Shown one piece after another: positions 27,561-39,700 of a stretch of DNA of 64,000 nucleotides. This stretch comes from Zonotrichia leucophrys gambelii (lineage: Eukaryota; Chordata; Aves; Passeriformes; Passerellidae). The notes beneath the pieces were generated by a model. The model ran no database searches. It saw only the letters and a list, made by a program, of their open reading frames with translations, and was not told the DNA's origin. A program made the translations under genes and the position numbers. The stretch lies in contig NC_088171.1 in the NCBI RefSeq assembly GCF_028769735.1, forward strand, positions 97,281,412 to 97,345,411, given 5' to 3'. Position 1 is the first letter of the stretch, and every line of letters begins with the position of its first letter.

Positions 27561-29089
27561 AAGCACACAGCTTTGGAGTTAAAGAGACAATGGATCTGTG
27601 CTACTGAAAATTATTTTGCATTTTCCATAACTCTTCCTGAAATACATTGCTATTCAAATTTTAGTAAAACTAACAGGATTTAGATAGATTTTGCTGCATC
27701 TGTGGGTAACAGAACATCAGCAGACATTAGTGGATTCTGAATCAGATTGCTTAAAGAACAAAGTGCTACCCATTCCATGGATATCGCCACAAGTCTGCCA
27801 AACAGCCTGGCAAGAAGGTCGTTCTTGTGAGCCAGACATGCAAACCCCCAAGGTTTTTAAAAGCAGCAGAAAGATACAGCCCTTGTTGACTTGGACTTGG
27901 GAGCTCCTCTCACATCTGCACAGATAAGTTTTAACCATGGCCTTGCTGATGATAGGTTTGTTTTGTCTATCAGCCCTTCAAGGCCAAAACTACTGAACCA
28001 ACAAGGACTACTACAGAAGTGCAGAGCCCTGAGGAAACTCAAAACCAACCTGTCTTGTTATGTGTCTAAACAGCTTTAAAGCTGCTTTATTATGTATCTA
28101 AACCACTATGTAATACAAGTCTTAATATTTTATACTGTCATAGATCCACATGGAGTTACAACTCACTTAACTGAATATGGTTTGAAACAAAATTTGTCTA
28201 AGGAGTAGAGAAAATTTACAATCATAATTAATGTATGTTTGACACAATTTCCATTTAAGCTGCAGAAAAAATTAATATAATGCTAATTACTATTAGTTTT
28301 CTCAGTACACTTGATGAACATAACGTTTCTCATCTCCTGAACATTAATAAATATTGGATTAAAGCACTGTGCTAAGGTACTTCCAATATCTGCTCTTTTA
28401 TACACATGCAGATGCACATTTTATGAACTGTGTGAGATGCTTGGAGAATACACTCTAGATACAGTATGTCCAGTAGCAGTTTTAAATAGATCTTAATCAT
28501 ATGCAAGCACAAAATCTCTTCGAATACTGTCACATTTTTCAAACATGAAAGAAAAAACTCATTAGGAGCTCACAGCAGCATCTGCTTTTCACTCAGCTAG
28601 CATCTTACACTTTCCTCTGCTCTAAGCTATGCATGCAATATACAAAAACATGCTAAGACACAAAATAATGGCACTTCCAGAGTGTTATGTTAAGTACAAA
28701 ACACATTTCCATTTACTTTCCCTTTTAGCTTTTTGGACATAAACAGCCATATAACATCACTACTTGGTATTTTTATTACTACTCCATAAACTCAAATACC
28801 AGTAACAATGATTTTTAACTTAATAGCTCAGAAATGAAACAGCAGGTTAGTAGCTCAAAAGGCCATTGAATTATAGTGTAGTAATAAGGTTAAAAATGTG
28901 AGGATATCTCAGTTCAAGAACTAAAGGTCTTAATGTTTAAATACAATGGCCCTTCATCTATTCAGAACAGAGCCACATCACGTAAATCAGGGAGGTGAAC
29001 ACTATCACTTCAACTATAGGCTTATTTCTGCACTAGCTGTATGACAAAGTTTTTCTTGCTCTTATGCTCAAAGAAAGGCCTTTCAGGAG
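27561..29089. other. AT-rich intronic DNA, no gene seen
   Basis: No repeat family or gene recognised. The overlapping short frames at 27691-28079 on both strands lack conserved features. Confidence 0.5.
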
Positions 29090-29420
29090 TCTCAAAGGAC
29101 AAATCTAATGATTCCACGTGCTGAAATACCTCGTTGTCATTTGGTGCTTCAGAAAAGCCTGCTGTTTGTCCTCACACTCTTCACGCAAGTGTGACTGTTT
29201 CTCTCTAGTTAACAAATTTTAGCTTGCATTAAACCTTATCAGTAAACATGGCAGTACTGCAAAATCAGCAATTAAGGCCTCAATAGCTTCCACCAATTAG
29301 GGCTGTTGTGTGCCAAGAGCTACAGCAGAGACAGATTGTGTGCCGGGTTTATTAACTCATTCTTTTTGCAGTGGAACAGCTAAGTGCCTCTTTTCTGGCC
29401 ACATTAAAGTACATATAGTT
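29090..29420. promoter_or_regulatory. Candidate conserved non-coding element in intron 1
   Basis: A repeat-free stretch with a cluster of developmental factor cores: a forkhead-like GTAAACA at 29242-29248, an NKX-like CAATTAAG at 29269-29276, a homeodomain CCAATTAG at 29293-29300 and TTTATTAAC near 29350. Base composition is more balanced than its flanks. The call is inference from motif texture. Confidence 0.25.
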
Positions 29421-29872
29421 GTTTTACAGTGACATACGCCTCTGCCTTCAAAAACAAAAACAAACCCCCCAGAAGGCTGTGAATTTTCCATTTGAGAGCC
29501 TTCATATCTATACTGAAGGGACTACTATCTCTATAAGTGAGATATAATCTAGCATGGCTATACCTGTTGCTGTGCAGGCAGCACTTCTTTTATTGAACCA
29601 CTTAAATGAAATTGGTTTTCCACTTCTGTACCCTCATTACTCATCATTGGTCCCAAAAAAAACCTGTGCTGATGGGGACATCATTCAAATGAGTGACCAC
29701 TTCTTCATCAGTGTGGAGGGAGAAAGGAACTGTTATAATCAAGCTTCAGAAATCCATTTGCATAGACAGGATGGCAGAAATGAATGATGGATTTAGGTTG
29801 AGAGAAATCTTTCAGTGAAAAAAAAAATGCCATGAGACTTTGAAGGATAGGTTTAACATCTCAGATGTTGGA

Positions 29873-29950
29873 GTGTAAGCTCTTTCAGGCAGGGACCACA
29901 ATGCTGTTAGGCATTTCTGTTCTCCCCAGCACAGTTCCACAATGATTAAT
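29873..29950 (+). mobile_element. Probable ancient CR1/L3-like LINE 3' tail
   Basis: The run GTAAGCTCTTTCAGGCAGGG, then a pyrimidine-rich centre and CCCCAGCACAGTTCCACAATG, resembles the conserved 3' end shared by old amniote CR1/L3 and L2 elements (a GTAAGCTC...GGGCAGGGAC core, then a CAGCACAGTGCC-like core). It is short and diverged, so the family is uncertain. Confidence 0.45.
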
Positions 29951-32900
29951 TTGCACTGCAGCACTAGAAATCATGAACAATTATAAGCCGTGGTTTTCCA
30001 AAGTGCTGCATACCTTCAGCAACTTTTTTACTTAAATGCAGATAAAGAGGCAGACCTACAAAGAAACTCTGTTATTAAAGTCAAGATTTCCCTCAACAAG
30101 AGAACGTGCATTTAAGTCTAAATGTTAAAAAATGTCATTCAATGCATCTGTTAAGGATAACTGGAATGCAATATTAACAGCAATTCATATAATGAAGTCC
30201 ATTTAATATGATCATTAATATTTCAGACTGATTTTGAAACTGAAGAAAAAAGAAGAAACTGAGATGCATATGTAACAAAATTTATATTTCATGAACCTTA
30301 ATTGCTGTAACTAGGGCACAGGGATTAAAGGCCTATGCCTAAGGCATCTGGTCCTGAGGACAAAATATTACACAAGCATTTCAATTTTTGGGTTCAGAAA
30401 TTGAGTTTTTTTAACCCTCCTGATTCTGAAGAAAAGCTGCGGCATGAAATCTGAACAAATCCCATTTACATGGGATGCAATCTTAAAACTGCCTGCCCAC
30501 CTGGAAAAAGAATTTTGAAGATGAGGATCTGCTCTGCCCAGCTTAGGTTTTGATAGCATTTGCTGGGATTGACAGAATTTTATGGAATTGCTGTAACAAA
30601 GGACTGACCGAATGAAGCTTGGTCAAAGCACTGCTACGGTGAGCCCCAAGGCTGGTGTGTGATACCTGCAAACACACACACTTTGAGACACTTGCACAAT
30701 CTAGGGAAGGTTTGGTCCTCTTTACCAGAGGTCTTTCCTCTGTATTTGTTTATAAAGTCACTGCAAGCCTAACTTAATGAACAAACAGTAGTGACAAAAA
30801 TCAAGAATCTCTTGGTAATTATGTATTGCTAGTTGAGCTTCCATTCTCACTATTTCAGTCACGATCATCTTAATGGCTATGCAGTCAGCTCTGCTTTGTT
30901 TTATAGCTCTCTAAAGCTGACTTCAAAGGGTGGCTAGCAGCATTCCCCATTTCAGATCTCCTGCTTAACTCATTTCATCTATTGTGCATTCGGCTCAGCC
31001 CTGAGCACCAGCGACAGTGACGCTGTGCCACCACTGCAGGTTAGCTCAGGTCAGCAAAATCAATGCAATTTACAACTTCTTACATTTTCCTAAACTTAAA
31101 AGCTTGGCATGTACAGAAGAACACTGTATGCCTTCATATGCTTCTCTACCCACAAGCAGATATTTGGCCCATTAGTTCAGTCCCTTTTAATCAGTACAAG
31201 TAAATCGAGAAAGTATTGTTTGTTTAAATGAGAATGGGTATATATTCGTTCCTGTAACTTCTAAATTACAGAAAGAAAAACTGTTAGTTTTGCTATCTGA
31301 AGATCAATTAGTTATCCTGGTCTAGGAAATGTTTCAGGTAAGCCAGGGGTGGAAGAAAGAAAGAATTCTGAAGAATTGAACAAGAGGCACCACCTCGCTA
31401 GTTTTAAATTCCATTTCATTTAGATTGCAGCACAGGATAGATTCATCTTGAATATTCTTTTTTTTTAAGCGAAATTACTCTATGCCATAAAATAATATTA
31501 TACAGAAACACAGCACAAAGTACTGATTTTCCATTTCAGAGAAGAGAGAAAAAAAAATCCAGGCAAAAATTATTTTTCTGACATCCAGAATTCTGGAAAA
31601 TACACTTCCAAAACCATTTTGAAACATATTTGACCTCTGGGTTCTCTTGGGACATACACTGCATTATGTTATAATCATGTCAAAATCATGTCAAAAATAT
31701 TTACAAGTAGCACTTACTTTTCCAGTTTCTCCTTCAGTTCAAAAAATCCCAAAGCAATACATCTAAACACTATAGGTATATTATTGTATAAAGGCTGCTA
31801 CAGCAAAGTTTATCCTCAAATAAATGCACTATGAGGTCCACCAGTATAAATTTTCCTCTCATTGGCCATAAATCTCAAATAAATCTATTCCATAGCTGCT
31901 CCACAGATTCCTCCTTACATCTCACTGTGAGGTTTCCATTTTCAATGTACCTCAGATTCCTAATTCCGATAGTTTAGCCAATGTTCTCTGCCAGCTGCTA
32001 AGCTGTTACCATTAGTTACAGCTCCCTTTCATGATTTGTAAGCATTATCTTCATCCCAAATGATTAGGAAATGTCTGAAAAGAGTCATCTCTAATGATAC
32101 ACTACAAGCATTCAGACCTAATTCTTCAAAATAACCTGAACCTTCTGAAACGGCCGTGACTCCGCAATATTCCATTTGGCCCCTGGGTCTTGGACAACTC
32201 CTGTAATGTGTATTAGCTTACATTCTAGAAATAGAGCCTTTGCATTAATGTTTCTACTTCACCTTTAAAAAACTGCAGTCTTCTTCTTTATTAAGACCTC
32301 TGGGACCATAAAATAATTCTATTCTTGTTTTTCTGCAACAACATCAGACTACAGCAGACTGCTTCCTTCCTTGCACTTATTTCTTCTGCTATATTTTTAA
32401 AAAATATTTATCAATTTACTACATCACACGTCATTACTGGGAATAACAGCTGTCAGAGATTCTGGTCCATTGGGGAAGATAGATCTCAGAACTTTTTACT
32501 CTGCTTTTTGCAAAACTAATTTTCACTAATTCTCACCAGCCAAAATTTATGTACAAATGCAGATTTAGTGCTGAGAAACTTTTTGTCTGTTGCACAGATT
32601 TCCCAGTAAAAAACATTTGATCTTACAACACATCAGAAGAAATTAAAGATGTGCTTACATTGAGCAGTGAGATCTAGTCAAGGTAACTATTATCTGCACC
32701 TGAAACAGATGATCTAATTCATCTACATGCTCACACTTGGAGCCAAAAGTTGCTTCCTTTCTTTTATTTTTCCTTTAGATGGTTCTACATTAGAATTTTC
32801 ACTATCAGAAAAACCCCAGACATCCAGATTATTCAGTAATTGGAAAAATGTAACATGATGAGGAAAGTCAACTTCATTTAATATGTCATCACCTACGTGT

Positions 32901-34164
32901 GTTGATAATGAAAAAGGTTCAACAAATACTCTTAGCAAAGGCTACCCACTACATCTTCAACCTTTTTCTTTAAGCTATGACACACTGAAGAAGATACCAA
33001 TCTTTCAGTGATCTCAAAATTATTCCTTTTGTGCAGGAAAAAAATACTTTTTTTGTTATAGGCAAACCAGTACCCTGGCAATATCGAATGCTGCAAATCT
33101 TCTGGAAGCTTTCAGTATAGTATTACTATTATGGGCAAGCCATAATTTGACTTTTCTCTTTTTTTTCTTTTTTTTTTTGCAACCTTATATATTTCCTCTG
33201 AATAATTGCTTCTGTAGTGCTCTTTTATTGCACATATTGCAGAGGTAGATAGAATTCCTCAAGAAACAATCCATTTTGTTATCTCTAGGCTCTGTGAGGG
33301 GACTCAACTGCTCCACCCTACAACCTGCACTAAGTCCCACAGACCTTCCTCTGTAGGACCATGCAAATACATATTCCCCCTGCTGGGCTCCAAGATATTA
33401 TGGGTAAAACATACAACTTAAGGCTAAGTAGTAGCAATTCGTAGTAGAATGCTTCACATAAGCCTACAGAGTAAGGGGTTTCTAACTTTTTTGTGGAAGA
33501 ATATGCCTTTTATAAAATTTGGAGATGAGGCAAGTGATGTCATCTCAAAACCTGGCCAGTAAGACACTGCACTAGGAAAAGAAAACAATGTTGCACTAAC
33601 ATCTTTAACCCATCCCCCGCTTTAAAATAAGGTTGTTACTTTATGTGCCATATATTTGACAAAGACAGCTTTTCTGAATGGCTGAGGTCAGAAATTTACA
33701 CCCACAACTGCAGACAAGCAACCCAAGCAGTTATGAAATTGTCTCATGCACCATACTCAGCTTTCAGGATTGTTCTGCCAAGTAAAATGTGAACAATTCT
33801 ACCTTAAACATTTCAATATCCACTTTAAAAATAAAGTTCTCCGCTTCAATTTTGTTCTTTAATTTTGTCTCAGGGCAAAAGAAACACAGGGCGTATCAAA
33901 GTTACCAACTTCAGACTTCTAGCATTACTATTCCTGACACTTGTTTCTAAGAAGAAAACTGAAAACTGAAGAGCAGTCATTTCCACCAGTAAGATCTGGG
34001 TAGAAAATGCACAGCATTTTCCTTCTTTATATAAAAAAATCTAAAAAAAAATTACAGAACAAATCCTGACTGAAAAAAAAAATCCATAGAAGAATTAAAT
34101 GAAACACAACCAAAAGTTTCCTTTCAACCAAAAAGTCTTCAAATCATATTAAAATAGACAGTGA
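29951..34164. other. Intronic DNA with a few enhancer-like patches, no gene seen
   Basis: No exon recognised. The 30830-31090 patch (balanced composition, TCACGATCATCTTAATGG near 30858 and CAGCGACAGTGACGCTG near 31009) looks like a possible conserved element, as does 31960-32270. A polypyrimidine tract lies at 33151-33178. Confidence 0.45.
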
Positions 34165-34240
34165 CCCTGCCTGAGAAAGAGGTTGGATCAGGTGACCTCC
34201 AGAGATCTCTTTCAACCTCAGCCATTCCACAGTTATGAAA
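34165..34240 (+). mobile_element. CR1 LINE, short 3' end fragment
   Basis: GAGGTTGGATCAGGTGACCT followed by CCAGAGATCTCTTTCAACC and CAGCCATTCCACAGTTATG matches the terminal CR1 3' UTR, whose usual form is GGTTGGAC-TGATGACCTCCAGAGGTC followed by CAACCTCAGCCATTCTGTGA. Only the last 75 or so bases are present, a severely 5'-truncated and diverged copy. Confidence 0.85.
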
Positions 34241-35289
34241 TTCAAAATTCAAAAACGAAGTATGAATTATGCTGGTGTTCTCTATAGAGTTGCAGCTCCT
34301 AAAAATATTTTGACCACAGCCAGCATTAGCCCACATATTAATTTTAAAGAACTTAACATGAGTTTATAGTTGAGACAAACAAAGAAATCATGGGTGAGAA
34401 GAGATTGTACTAATTGTAAAAGCAGAAAAGTTAAGCTCAGAAACGTTTCCCATTTACACTATAGCACTCACTATGCTGGTATAAGGGGCTTTAACACAGC
34501 TTTACATTTAATTTATGTAGTGTACAGTGGGCTTAATATAATTGAGAATAAGGCTGGAATGAATCAAAGTGCTCAAGATTACAAAAGACTAAAATTTAAC
34601 TTTTCTAATACTGAGTCCAACATATCAGTGCAAAGATTTTTGTCTTCTCAAGAGAGGTTATTTCATCCACAGTGCAAAAAGCTCTAGAATTCATTCTGTA
34701 GCTTAAGATACTAGAACTACAGAAAATAAAACTCAGTAAAATATCTTTTATTTTAATAACCTTGCTACAGCTATGAAAATTGACCTCCACCCTTTGCTGT
34801 TAGGGGATTTATTGTCATACTTTTTAATATACATTATACACATCATACACCTTATTATCATCACACTAATCTAGCAATTAATAATTGAACATGTCAACTT
34901 CAGTTAAAACGAAGCTTCCTCTTCTTTTTAGGCACCGTACAAAGCCAATCATTATGACCACTCATTCAGAAAACTCCTTTGTATTCTTGATTTATAAGAT
35001 TTCATGAACTCTTTTTCTCTTTGCAGGAAAAAAAGTGTTTGCATGAGGAATGAGAATATACAATTCACTCTGAGGGCAGGGTACCACAGAGCAAGACTGT
35101 CTCAAATAAAGAAAAAGTCCAGGGACAAACAAAGAGTAATGGAAGTACCAAGGGTTTCTTTCTCAAAAATGGCAGTAATTTGGTTCTACAGCGGTGACAG
35201 CCTTTCGATATTAAACTTTGCTATTAATTCTTTTTGCCATGAGCAGGTAGGGGAAATATGCCAAAGAGCCCTGCCTCCAGCAGGCACAG
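34241..35289. other. AT-rich intronic DNA, no gene seen
   Basis: The 105-codon frame at 34370-34687 and the 96-codon frame at 35004-35294 have no recognisable domain, start context or splice evidence, and are regarded as chance. Confidence 0.45.
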
Positions 35290-35660
35290 TGTAACTTTTC
35301 CCTCCAGGTCTAGTCAATGCCGTGTGCTCCTAATTCCTCACTGACATGTTAATGAATACAACCTTTCCAAAGTTCAGCCCAGATAAGTCGGAGATGATGA
35401 GGGACGTTTTGGCAACTGAACAACAGAGAGAAAGAAGATCAATCTTTTAAAAGATTTACACACTTCCCTTAATTATCTTCCTAATTTATGTGCATCTTAA
35501 GTGAACAGTAATTCCTGTGAGGCTCCATTTGCATGGGCTTGTAACCTCTCAGTATGACAGCGATGCCATGTTTCACACATTGCAATTGTTAAAAAGTGTC
35601 AGAATGTGGAAGACTTATTTTGCAGGGGAGATCACTTTTGAGAAGAAGTGTATTTCATAA
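35290..35660. promoter_or_regulatory. Candidate conserved non-coding element with an octamer motif
   Basis: Repeat-free sequence of balanced composition holding a GATA-type AGATAA (35381-35386), a homeodomain TTAATTA (35469-35475), a perfect POU octamer ATTTGCAT (35527-35534) and CAATTG (35583-35588). This is the most enhancer-like stretch of the intron by eye. Conservation across birds and mammals would decide it. Confidence 0.3.
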
Positions 35661-36706
35661 CTACCTTACAAAAGGCTTTTTTTTCCCCTTAATTTCTAAG
35701 TAGACTTCAAAATTAACACTCATCTTCAAAACTCTTTCCAAGAAGGCTATCCTACCCTATCCTAGCCAGTAAGAGCACTCCTGGAGACAGCAGATTCAAT
35801 TCTGATGCCAGCTGCAAATCTCACTGTTTGGAACTCTCTTGACTTGTACAAGGTTTTCAGATATAGTGGTTTATGAGCTCTATCTATCAATCACACATTT
35901 TTTTTCCTCAGACATGATGTGTGAACATGTTTTCTGAATACTAAAATAAACATTAATCAAAAGTAAGCATTTATATGCCCAAGTGTCAAGACAGTTACTG
36001 CACACACTCTACTCTCACTAAAATCTTTTTTCTAAGTTTGCAGTTTTGTCCCACCACATAGAAACTTGCTCCACAGTAGAAAAAAATTCCTTGTTTTTCT
36101 TTATTGATTTTCTTCAAGAAATTTCATAGTATTTTGAGTTGAAGTCTGTATTTTTCCAGAAAAAAATGTCAATCAAACTGTAATTCATTACAATAATACA
36201 GCACAATCATTTTGAATCTTAGAGTTGTACTGCAAGTTGCAAAGATTAAGAATAAAAATTGCAGAGCAACATTTGCAATTATTATTCCAAATATTGTATA
36301 CATGAAAGGCTACAGTACACAGTAAAAGACCCACTTTTTGGTTCAATAACACATTATTAATTTAAAGAACTATGAGGGATATAATTTAGCATCCATACAT
36401 ATAAAATATTGCTTGCCTTCAACAAAGAGAATATTTTACACTGCTTGCTCAGACTGAATGGAAGTATATTAACTACATCATGACATTTGTGAAAAGCCAT
36501 TCAGCTAGCTGATCTTTCACACAACCTAAAACAAAAGACAAACTTTCCAGGGTAACATAGACCCCAAAACCTATATTTTAATTTTATTATTTTTAAAAAG
36601 AGCATTTCACAGCACATCTTTTTTAAAATGTCTCATTAGTATCTATCTAAAATATATGCTCTATACAGAGCCACATATATAAACATATAACAACTGACTC
36701 ACATAC
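35661..36706. other. AT-rich intronic DNA, no feature seen
   Basis: No repeat family, exon or RNA gene recognised. Confidence 0.5.
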
Positions 36707-36741
36707 GCTGTTGCCTGAATATGTTGTTGCCAGGCAACAGC
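36707..36741. promoter_or_regulatory. RFX X-box palindrome nested in an inverted repeat
   Basis: GTTGCC-A-GGCAAC at 36726-36738 is a perfect inverted repeat (extended by one base pair on each side, 36725-36739) and matches the RFX-family X-box consensus GTNRCC(N0-3)RGYAAC. A further half-site lies just left: GCTGTTGCCT at 36707-36716 is the exact reverse complement of AGGCAACAGC at 36732-36741, a second 10-bp stem around a 15-base loop. RFX factors bind such sites in neuronal and ciliary enhancers; binding here is inferred. Confidence 0.45.
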
Positions 36742-39700
36742 TATAAAGCATTTTGCACTGCTTGCAAAAATCTGAATGAATGATTCGAAGAGAGATTATT
36801 TCTAAAAAACTAGGAAGAAAACTCACTACAGGAATTACATGAATAATTCCTTGTATATTTCAAGGACTCACAGTGCATGTTCCTTCCATAATTACCAATT
36901 TCAGAAAGGACAATTCCTTTGAGTAGGATTTGAAAGGCATTTTACAAAAAGGAAATTCATGTTCTATGCATGTGGCTAATGTTCCCACATGGACATTGAA
37001 CCAAAGCCACCAAAGTTAATGGGTTCCTTAAATTGGCTTCAGGGTCTTTTCGCTGGGTCTTTTCATCAGGTTGTAATGTCCATTATAAGACAAAAATGAC
37101 AGATTCCTAAATGAAAAACAGAAGTCCTTGCAGGAGATACAACAAATTCTCAGTAAAATTTTACCATCTCACAATATGCAAGTGAGAGTCTGTACAAACA
37201 CTTCTTTGTGTAATCTTCACATAGCTAAGGTGTAATCTCACTGAGGCCAATGGCATTACACACAAGAGTAAAAATAGAAACATCTACAATCCATTGATAA
37301 CATGGATGTGATATGCTATCTACAAAAGGGAACTATTTGACTCCAAGTAAGTGCCATCCATTACAAAATTACTAGCCCTTTGGCTATCACACCTCTTGGG
37401 AATTAAGAGGTGGAAAAGCACATCAAGAAAATAACTGGGAAGCATAGCAACTTCAAAGTTCTTACCACAAACCTGACCCACAAGTTGCTTTAACACAAAC
37501 ATTAGCATAAAAAGTTGTGGGACTTTTTGTCCTTGTTTACCACAGCTGCAAGATATTTCTTTCAATTTCCTGTACAATAGGCTTAATCAATAAAAACCAG
37601 TCAGAAGCTCAAGATGATTGTTCTTTCCATAATGACCAAATTGGAAATCCATGTATTTTCCTTTTAATTCTTCAAATCCATTCACATAACTGTAGCAAGA
37701 AGAATGAAAGGAATAATTATTGGTATTTTAAATGATACTTTCAGTATTAAGTAGCAAACGTGACTAGCTTCTTTAATGGATTACGGCAAAATCCTTTTAA
37801 TTCCATATCTCAGGTTGCCTTGAACTATGGTGAAAAATAAACTCCTTTATGAGGAAGGAATCTGCCATCTAAATCCTGTCCATCTGGAGCTTTATAAAAA
37901 TTAAATGAATTTATTACAAACAGGAAGTAAGGGTTTATAGTTTCATTCAAATTATTTTCATACTTCAAGATGCAACTCAGTTTTTATCATCAGTCAGGAT
38001 GTGGTTATATAAATGGCAGTCTTGGTGCTTACAATCAGGCTGAACACCTTTCCAATAGATAATAATATAAAACAATCTATGGAAAGGTTATCCATTCCAG
38101 GTGCACTACTTCTTTGTACTTTTCCATGTGTTTGTTTGTTTCTTTGTACATGCTGTGGCAACTCAAAGAAGTAGAAGAACCTTTACTTTGCCCTCTGTAT
38201 TCATCATGACCCACTTGCTGAGCCAGTGTGATCAATCAATGTAATCTCAAATCCAAGAAATTTTGCAGGTGCCTTTTCTTTCTTCACCCAAAATATACAC
38301 ACAATATCAATTGAACGTTAGGATTTTGTAAGGCACATCCTGCATTATTTCAAGAGGAACAAAACTGCAATCAGTGGTTCGTAGTCATAGCATTGTTAGT
38401 CCTGATTGATTTAAGACAGGGTTAACTGCAGAAGGAGAAACATTGTGTTCATTTACAGAAAAGGTATCTGTAATGATCTAAAAGTATGGTTAAAAACAGG
38501 GGGAGGTTACATGGTAAAACTTCTAATTTGGTGACTAAGAGCAACCTACTATTTATTACTCAATCAAGACTGACTGGCAGGTACAATTTTCTCTTTGGAT
38601 AGGTGTACTAGAGTATAAACTGAAGCACCCAGAAAATAATTACACTTCGTATGTGGAAACATGGAAAAATCAGTAATTATTAACAAACAGAGTGAAAATT
38701 TCCAAGAGATAGGATTCTTTCATTCTATGCTGAGGCATGACAAAAAAAAAAAAAAAAACAAAAACAAACAAACAATAAGATTATGACTTCAAAGGTTGAT
38801 ATGGGTCAAAACAAAGTGACACAATGTTCATTTTTAATTAGACTTCCTAATGTGACATCAAATTGGATTTTTTTTTCTAAGAAACAGCACTTCAGCAAGG
38901 CATGAAATCCTCACAGCTCAGTTTATTAGGAGGCAACAAAGGGATTCCAATCTGCTACAAGAAAGTTTCAGCCTATAAGCACAGCCAGTGCAGTACAAAA
39001 TTGTGTCATATGAATTTTAATGTGACACAAGTATGAAAGATTCCAAAAGAACAAAGGCAGCACAGTCCTGCTCCACACTACACAAATGACCTATTCTGAT
39101 CTGAACAGCACACCACATTACAATCAAATTTATTTCAACGAAGGGTCACACAGATCAAATGTAATGGCTGCTAGAATGAGTCTTTCCTTTATGCAGTATT
39201 AGAGAAAAGCAAAATATCAAACAATGTGGGAATGCCAGGGCACTGAAAAGAAAGGCATATTTAGGCTGCAGGGAAACAGATTTTATAAAGATTTTAATTA
39301 AAGTGATCCTCAATGACTACAGTTTCTAAGTTTCAAAGACACCATGATACCTTGATGAAGACATGACAAGTACAGATGACCTTGCCTACTGCATAGCCTT
39401 GAACATATATTTTACATTTTAAGGCACCAGAGAAAAGTTTCATGTACAGTTCATGCCTAACAAAAGTAAGGAGACAGACTAAGTGTTCAGACTGGCTGGA
39501 TGTCTCTTTGTGGCCTGACATCTCCACGGCTGGAACCATGGTACTCCCAGAGTCAGAATACAACAACAGAGAGGCTGGTAAACCTCCTCAGCTGTCTCTC
39601 CAACCTTACAACAAAAGCAACTTTAGCATCATAAAGGTATCAAAACAATGTAAGATCTTCTTGAAAACACTGGACTGTCAGAAGAATATACCATTCCATT

